Assembly: GCA_964550025.1 (NCBI GenBank)
Contig: CAZJYI010000049.1
Coordinates: forward strand, 6,691 to 70,690
Direction of reading: 5' to 3'
Length of the DNA: 64,000 nucleotides
Source of the DNA: CAZJYI01 sp964550025
GTDB taxonomy: Bacteria; Verrucomicrobiota; Kiritimatiellia; UBA8416; CAYOBW01
Notes under the pieces: generated by a model
Told to the model about the DNA's origin: nothing
The model's input: the letters and a program-made list of their open reading frames with translations, nothing else
Database searches by the model: none
Part shown: positions 60,601 through 64,000 of the stretch, one piece after another
Layout of the letters: the number at the start of each line of letters is the position of its first letter
Numbering within the stretch: position 1 is the first letter of the stretch
Made by a program: the position numbers and the translations under genes

Positions 60601-60821
60601 AGGCCCGACGCGAACGTCTTGCCCTTTGCAGGGGTGGGGGCGGTCCTTGTGGCCGGGGTATTCCCGGACTCCGCTCGCGCCGCGAGGATGGGCCTAGCCC
60701 AGGAGCAGGCGGCCGGTTCGGCCTGCGCCGCGTGGCCGGCTGGAGATGCAAGGAACACGAGGCCGAGGAGCATGGATGCCGATCGGTACGCGCGGTGTCG
60801 CTGTTGTGAGGTGGTTTTCAT
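57663..60821 (-). CDS. HzsA-related dihaem protein with NPCBM domain (second)
   Basis: This 1052-residue exported protein begins with a signal (SMLLGLVFLASPAGHAAQA). An NPCBM-like sugar-binding domain follows (about 60-200: GRRWLRLLGAVKKG, EHGVWVHADSDICYEL, FEAWVGLDADRATG). A middle region holds TolB-like blocks (LVQLTDGTWNEFDPCYLP, RIAFTSERRG). The C-terminal region has two c-type haem motifs, C888AGCH and C940VACH. It is longer than the first HzsA-like protein because of the NPCBM domain. The family is common in PVC bacteria; its redox reaction is unknown. ATG 60821 or 60773 are possible starts; neither has a clear site. Confidence 0.87.
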   Translation of the reverse strand: MKTTSQQRHRAYRSASMLLGLVFLASPAGHAAQAEPAACSWARPILAARAESGNTPATRTAPTPAKGKTFASGLMPGNGPAKQVSLDIKGRRWLRLLGAVKKGTGNCHIWGDARLVAANGKVTRLCDLKPVAVSVGWGQLLTNKNWQNHPLKIAGRQFEHGVWVHADSDICYELAGKYERFEAWVGLDADRATGAAEFKVHFEAPNRRARTARSRAPVPRELLLACPGMKEFLAVPAHECLETEWAQQFAVLQYDLRNRARFDKVAAETFRPESLIAKDDRDPADIVVRRTAALLADLKGLPGAPSLSWADSDLAALREAAAAVDIQDTDLRYVLFADACRLRRRVALSNPLLDFDGLVFIKRHRALMNHMCDQYYGMAATPGGGLYVLSDVFGSDPKLRDVLADAVVEKGRLKGTKLTGGPTAPPNVSFDGMGNRRGTDNGGGTFLSPDLSYDGKEILFAFVENTGDMKHRHHTDPSQGHWHEGRCYHVFKVNVDGTQLVQLTDGTWNEFDPCYLPNGRIAFTSERRGGYLRCGRACPLYNLYDMAADGSDIRLLSIHDANEWHPSVTHDGRIIWTRWDYIDRHGCVAHVPWITTLDGRDPRPLHGNYAPRGSRADMELDCQAIPGSHKYVATATPHHGQAYGSLVIIDPQVADDDGMGPVRRITPDVGFPETQGGREVYGTPWPLSEDYHLCVYDGEIALTGKRGRGDGDYGIYLVDSFGNRELLYRDPEISCLSPIPLRPRRKPHVQTELLTFGAESDPAARAALPKDHKSKPGTIAVMNVYDSLKPFPEGTRITALRVLQLLPMSAPSGGIRPHETGQRLPSARDSVVPVRHVLGTVPVEKDGSAHFTVPANKQMFFQALDENGLAVQSMRSGTHVHQGETLSCAGCHEPKSQAVRTPDVVPLALRRAPSQLEPDVDGSRPFSFPRLVQPVLDKNCVACHAKNPKKAPSLAAEPIQRNWYTSYVNLIKRGVAFHNYGDGYRTTPGKFGARASKLYAMLKKGHNDVKLSPEEMHRITLWLDCTSMFYGVYEKETGLAQLRGEIAFPTLE

Positions 60822-60922
60822 AGTGAGGAGGGGCTGGGCGGTTGGTGTCGTTGTCTCATTGAGAGGTCCTGTTCAACGCTGGCAATGGTATCGCTCCGGT
60901 TGCGGGGGTGTCAAGAAGGCGG

Positions 60923-60938
60923 GCGGCGCGAGCGCCGC
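60923..60938. terminator. Short GC-rich hairpin
   Basis: GCGGCGC and GCGCCGC pair around a 2-nt spacer, between the MATE gene stop and the HzsA-like gene start. A terminator is possible but not certain. Confidence 0.35.
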
Positions 60939-60973
60939 GGGTGAGCTAGCCATCGGTCCGTGCGGCCGCGGGG

Positions 60974-62344
60974 TCACGACCGTTCCTCGATCACCCGCAT
61001 GGACTGCCATTTCCCCGCGCGATAGCGTGCGTAGAAAACCGCGGCGGCGATGATGACGTGGGCCACGAGGATCTTCCAGAAGACCCACAGGTCCGACGTG
61101 TATCGCTGCGCAACGTAGCAGGGCAGCACCAGCGTGCCCCACGACAGGGCCACGCCCGCAACCATCGCGAAGCGTGTGTCGCCGGCGCCCTTGATAGCGT
61201 GGCTGTAGACCAGGTACACGGCGTCGAACAGCAGGTAGGCGGCAATGTAGCGCAGGGCCAGTGTGGCCATCCGCAGGACCTCGACCTGCGCTGTATCGCC
61301 CTGCCGCACGAACGCCCGGAGGATCACGTCGGGCAGGAACAGGAACGCCCCGCCGACCAGGAGGTTGTAGAGAAGCGCCAGAAGCACCGCGCTGCGCACG
61401 GCACGTTTTGCCAATGGGATGTCGCCCGCGCCAATGCCTTGTCCGACCAGGATGGACGCACTCATGCCGAGGCCGATGATGGGCAGAAAGGCCAGCGCGT
61501 TGAGGCCGAAGGCGATGTTCGTGGATTCGAGTTGCGCCGAACCCAACCGTCCGACGAATACCACGAAGAGATTGAAGGCCACCATGCTCAACATGAATTG
61601 CAGTCCGTTGGGCAGACCGAAACGCAGCAGGCGAAGCAGGAGCCCGATGTCGAGCGTTTGCCGGGGCCAGGTATGGTACGACCGGCGGTTCTCGCGCAGC
61701 AGGAACAAGTAAAACGCAAGGGCGAGCCCGACCAGGTTGCTGATGACGGTTCCGAGCCCGGCACCCAGGATGCCCATTTCCGGGAAACCAAAATGCCCGA
61801 ATATCCACGCGTAGTTCAGCAGTACATTGATAGATGCGCTCGTGAGCTCGACGGCCATCACCACGCGGGTCAGTCCGCGGCCGCTCCAGAACGCGTTGAG
61901 ACCGGCCAGTGAGATCCCCGCGAAGCTGAAACTGCACAGCACCCGGAAGTAGCGTGCCTGTTCGATCTGGACGGCGGGGGGGTGTCCCATCCAGGCGAAG
62001 ATGGGGTTGGCGAAGAGGCCGGCCGCGGCGACCACCACGCCGCCGAACAGCGCAACGTAGAGACCCTGCCAGACCGCCGCTCCCGCCCGGTCCGCCTGTC
62101 CGGCGCCGGTGTACTGCGCGACGAACGTGTTGACGTAGCCCGCCGTACCGATGAAGAAGCTCATGAAGCAGAAGCACGTCAGACCGGCCGGCAGGGACGC
62201 CGCAATGGCTTCCGGCGCGTAGCGCGACAGCATGATCCTGTCCGCGAACAGCCGGAACGCGTGCCCGGAGGACGCCAGGATGAGCGGGTATGCCAGCCTG
62301 AGTACGTGGCCGATGCCGCCGGTGCGCTGTCGGGTTGAGTTCAT
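60974..62344 (-). CDS. MATE-family efflux transporter
   Basis: This 456-residue integral membrane protein has about twelve hydrophobic segments in two similar halves, with the MATE-like blocks AYPLILASSGHAFRLFADRIML, NTFVAQYTGAGQADR and FGLPNGLQFMLS. MATE proteins export cationic drugs or lipid-linked compounds in exchange for Na+ or H+. The ATG at 62344 is preceded by a GGGG run; upstream in-frame starts add no conserved sequence. It diverges from the P-loop ATPase gene and is transcribed toward the HzsA-like gene. Confidence 0.9.
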   Translation of the reverse strand: MNSTRQRTGGIGHVLRLAYPLILASSGHAFRLFADRIMLSRYAPEAIAASLPAGLTCFCFMSFFIGTAGYVNTFVAQYTGAGQADRAGAAVWQGLYVALFGGVVVAAAGLFANPIFAWMGHPPAVQIEQARYFRVLCSFSFAGISLAGLNAFWSGRGLTRVVMAVELTSASINVLLNYAWIFGHFGFPEMGILGAGLGTVISNLVGLALAFYLFLLRENRRSYHTWPRQTLDIGLLLRLLRFGLPNGLQFMLSMVAFNLFVVFVGRLGSAQLESTNIAFGLNALAFLPIIGLGMSASILVGQGIGAGDIPLAKRAVRSAVLLALLYNLLVGGAFLFLPDVILRAFVRQGDTAQVEVLRMATLALRYIAAYLLFDAVYLVYSHAIKGAGDTRFAMVAGVALSWGTLVLPCYVAQRYTSDLWVFWKILVAHVIIAAAVFYARYRAGKWQSMRVIEERS

Positions 62345-62521
62345 AACCCCGCGGACTGTGCGACATTCGCCGCCAAAGGTCCAGCGCGATGCCCAATTCA
62401 CCCATCGTTACGAACGCCTGCGTCAGGCAGCCCGAAAGCGCGACTGAGACAGGCGGAGAGTTGCGAAGGGAGGAGTTGCGGGGAATGGGGATCAGGAATC
62501 TCTTGATTATATACCCTTTTC

Positions 62522-62566
62522 TGCACTATTCTAGTTTGCACTATGCACAATTGCACTATTCGAGAA
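62522..62566 (+). repeat. Three 15-nt direct repeats (TGCACTAT) before an ATPase gene
   Basis: Units start at 62522, 62537 and 62552, each beginning TGCACTAT and spaced exactly 15 nt. They end 11 nt before the ATPase ATG. They may be an operator, or a microsatellite able to change length. Confidence 0.8.
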
Positions 62567-62577
62567 AGGAGTGCCAG

Positions 62578-63699
62578 ATGAACCCATTCCGCTACGGTTC
62601 GACCGTGTCGGACGAGGACTTCTGTCGTCGGCCTGAGCTGGAACGGACTATCAAGCGACACATCGCATCACGACAGAATATCCACATAGAAGGCGATCGC
62701 CGAACGGGCAAGACATCCCTTGTCTTCGAAGTGTGTGACGGGTTGCGCAAGAGTATTCTGCTCCACTTCGACTTTCAGCTCGTGAAGAGCGTGAGTGACG
62801 TCCGCGGCAGACTGATCGAGGGGCTCTCTTCCTCCTCTTCGCGTGCGGGGGCCTTCGAGAAGCTCGTGAAAGCCCTGGCTCACTTGCGACCAACTGTCAG
62901 TATAAACCCCTCCACCGGGGAGCCGACTCTCTCGGTTGCGACTGGTACGGGGCCGCAACCGGACGGACACTCGATCGTTGAGCTTCTGGACTTCGCCGCA
63001 TCGAGCTTTTTGTCCCGGGACCTTGTGGTGTTCTTCGATGAGTTCCAGGATGTCCTCAAGCTTCCGGATGCGGATGGACTACTGGCTAGCATGCGTGGCC
63101 GTATTCAGCACCACCATGACTGCACCTACATCTATTCCGGGAGCTCGCGCAGCGATATGGATGAGATCTTCCGGTGCCCCGACAGCCCGTTCTACAAGTC
63201 GGCCATTCCCGTCCCCGTCGGCAATATTCCGCGCGTCGATTTTGTTCCGTTTCTCACGGCGAAGTTCCAGGAGGGAAAACGAACCGCTCCCGTCGCTGCC
63301 ATCGAGAGCGTTCTCGATCTCGTTGCGGACAACCCGGGAGATACTCAGGAGGTCTGCAATTGTCTGTGGGACGTGACGGACGAGGGTGATGTCCTCGGCC
63401 AGGAACATGTGGAACGTGCGCTGGAACTGATCTTCGCCCGGGAAATCCGGTACTTCGAACAGGTTCTGGGAATGATCACACCAACCCAAAAACAGTGCCT
63501 CAGAGGGCTTGCACGTCTCGACGGCAGAAACATCTACTCCAATGCGTTCATGGACGTCACGGGAGTTACGAACACGGGGAGCATTACGCGAGCGGTCAGG
63601 CAACTGGAGAAGAGGAGAGTGGTCTCCAGAATCGGCAAACGCTTCGCATTCGCAAGCCCGTTTCTCAGGCTTTGGCTCCTGCGCAACCTGAACGTTTGA
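62578..63699 (+). CDS. P-loop ATPase of the AAA/STAND-like type
   Basis: This 373-residue protein has Walker A GDRRTGKTSL (about 40-49) and Walker B LVVFFDEFQDV (about 153-163), with a downstream LGMITPTQKQC winged-helix-like region. It resembles the archaeal-type ATPase family (PF01637-like) of unknown cellular role. AAGGAG lies 8 nt before the ATG at 62578. Upstream codons in frame read as repeat DNA (LHYSS, LHYAQ, LHYSR) and are not taken as coding. No partner gene is adjacent; the MATE gene diverges. Confidence 0.85.
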   Translation: MNPFRYGSTVSDEDFCRRPELERTIKRHIASRQNIHIEGDRRTGKTSLVFEVCDGLRKSILLHFDFQLVKSVSDVRGRLIEGLSSSSSRAGAFEKLVKALAHLRPTVSINPSTGEPTLSVATGTGPQPDGHSIVELLDFAASSFLSRDLVVFFDEFQDVLKLPDADGLLASMRGRIQHHHDCTYIYSGSSRSDMDEIFRCPDSPFYKSAIPVPVGNIPRVDFVPFLTAKFQEGKRTAPVAAIESVLDLVADNPGDTQEVCNCLWDVTDEGDVLGQEHVERALELIFAREIRYFEQVLGMITPTQKQCLRGLARLDGRNIYSNAFMDVTGVTNTGSITRAVRQLEKRRVVSRIGKRFAFASPFLRLWLLRNLNV

Positions 63700-64000
63700 T
63701 TTGGTCGCCATCATGATCCCCCACGGAAGCGAGTTGCGGAACCGAGATGTGCGGGCAGTGGGACGAGATGCGCACGCATCGTGGATGGCTCCTTGAGCTC
63801 CTCCGCACTTTTGACGATGCCTTCCACCCGTACGAAGCGGAACCACAGTCTGCCGGCAACTGACGTTTGCGGGAGGCGGTCGGGGTGTAATCCGACCCTC
63901 CAGGAATCGGAAACGGGGCGCACCTATGCAGGAAGGACGGGTGACGTCCCAACCGTCCCTCTCTCAGTGTCAGAGACCGTGTTCGCACTCGTGCACTCGT
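63700..64000. other. Right-edge region, 301 bp
   Basis: No gene is supported. A GGTCGG/CCGACC stem lies at about 63879-63896, a short repeat at 63890-63915 (see 48515-48540), and a GGACGG/CCGTCC inverted pair at 63936-63958. Confidence 0.6.
63890..63915. repeat. Short dispersed repeat (CCGACCCTCCAGGAA)
   Basis: Second copy of the 48515-48540 sequence, 22 of 26 positions identical. Confidence 0.5.

Noticed and set aside
62389..62577. N-terminal extension of the ATPase
   Set aside because: The upstream codons are repeat DNA and the ATG at 62578 has a good ribosome site.

Overview
The window looks like chromosomal DNA of a high-GC, free-living Gram-negative bacterium of the PVC superphylum, most likely Kiritimatiellota, Lentisphaerota or a relative. 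The grounds are two HzsA-related dihaem proteins, several sulfatases, heparinase II/III and GH43 enzymes, giant beta-helix and LRR_5 surface proteins with TSP3 tails, an ECF-sigma plus WD40 Ser/Thr-kinase module, a FadL-type porin, and intergenic DNA full of palindromic repeats. This is inferred from gene content. There is no rRNA, and I found no tRNA.

Region 1 (0.4-13 kb). A tightly coupled minus-strand operon encodes a FabF-like ketosynthase, a 7TM sensor histidine kinase, a receiver/histidine-kinase hybrid and a metallophosphoesterase. Divergent from it run a FadL-type transporter and two B12-binding radical SAM enzymes; a third radical SAM gene converges on them. A lipid-signal synthesis, export/import and sensing locus is the most interesting reading, but it is a hypothesis.

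Region 2 (13-24.4 kb). This holds a GAF/PAS histidine kinase, a coiled-coil NYN ribonuclease-like protein, and a three-gene module (ECF sigma, unknown protein, 14-WD40-repeat Ser/Thr kinase). Divergent from the module are a small outer-membrane barrel, a lipoprotein and a membrane-anchored C39 peptidase.

Region 3 (24.5-33 kb). Glycerol kinase, a sugar-phosphate isomerase-like TIM barrel and two very large exported repeat proteins.

Region 4 (33-61 kb). This is a polysaccharide-degradation and surface region. It has two sulfatases, a GH43-like enzyme, a heparinase II/III-like lyase, carbohydrate-binding, LamG and beta-helix proteins, and two HzsA-like haem proteins. Between them lie two VapC-type toxin-antitoxin operons, two single-domain retropepsins, a degenerate GGDEF protein and a second metallophosphoesterase. 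No SusC/SusD pair is present. Region 5 (61-64 kb) has a MATE transporter diverging from a P-loop ATPase.

Three genome-wide habits stand out. (a) Many intergenic spaces carry palindromes headed by GTAG, like the REP elements of REP-associated tyrosine transposases, and four genes end inside such a head. (b) Several spaces carry hairpins whose arms are tandem copies of a 7-12 nt word that differs per hairpin. (c) Several genes without a Shine-Dalgarno sequence have a -10-like hexamer only 7-9 nt before their ATG, suggesting leaderless mRNAs.
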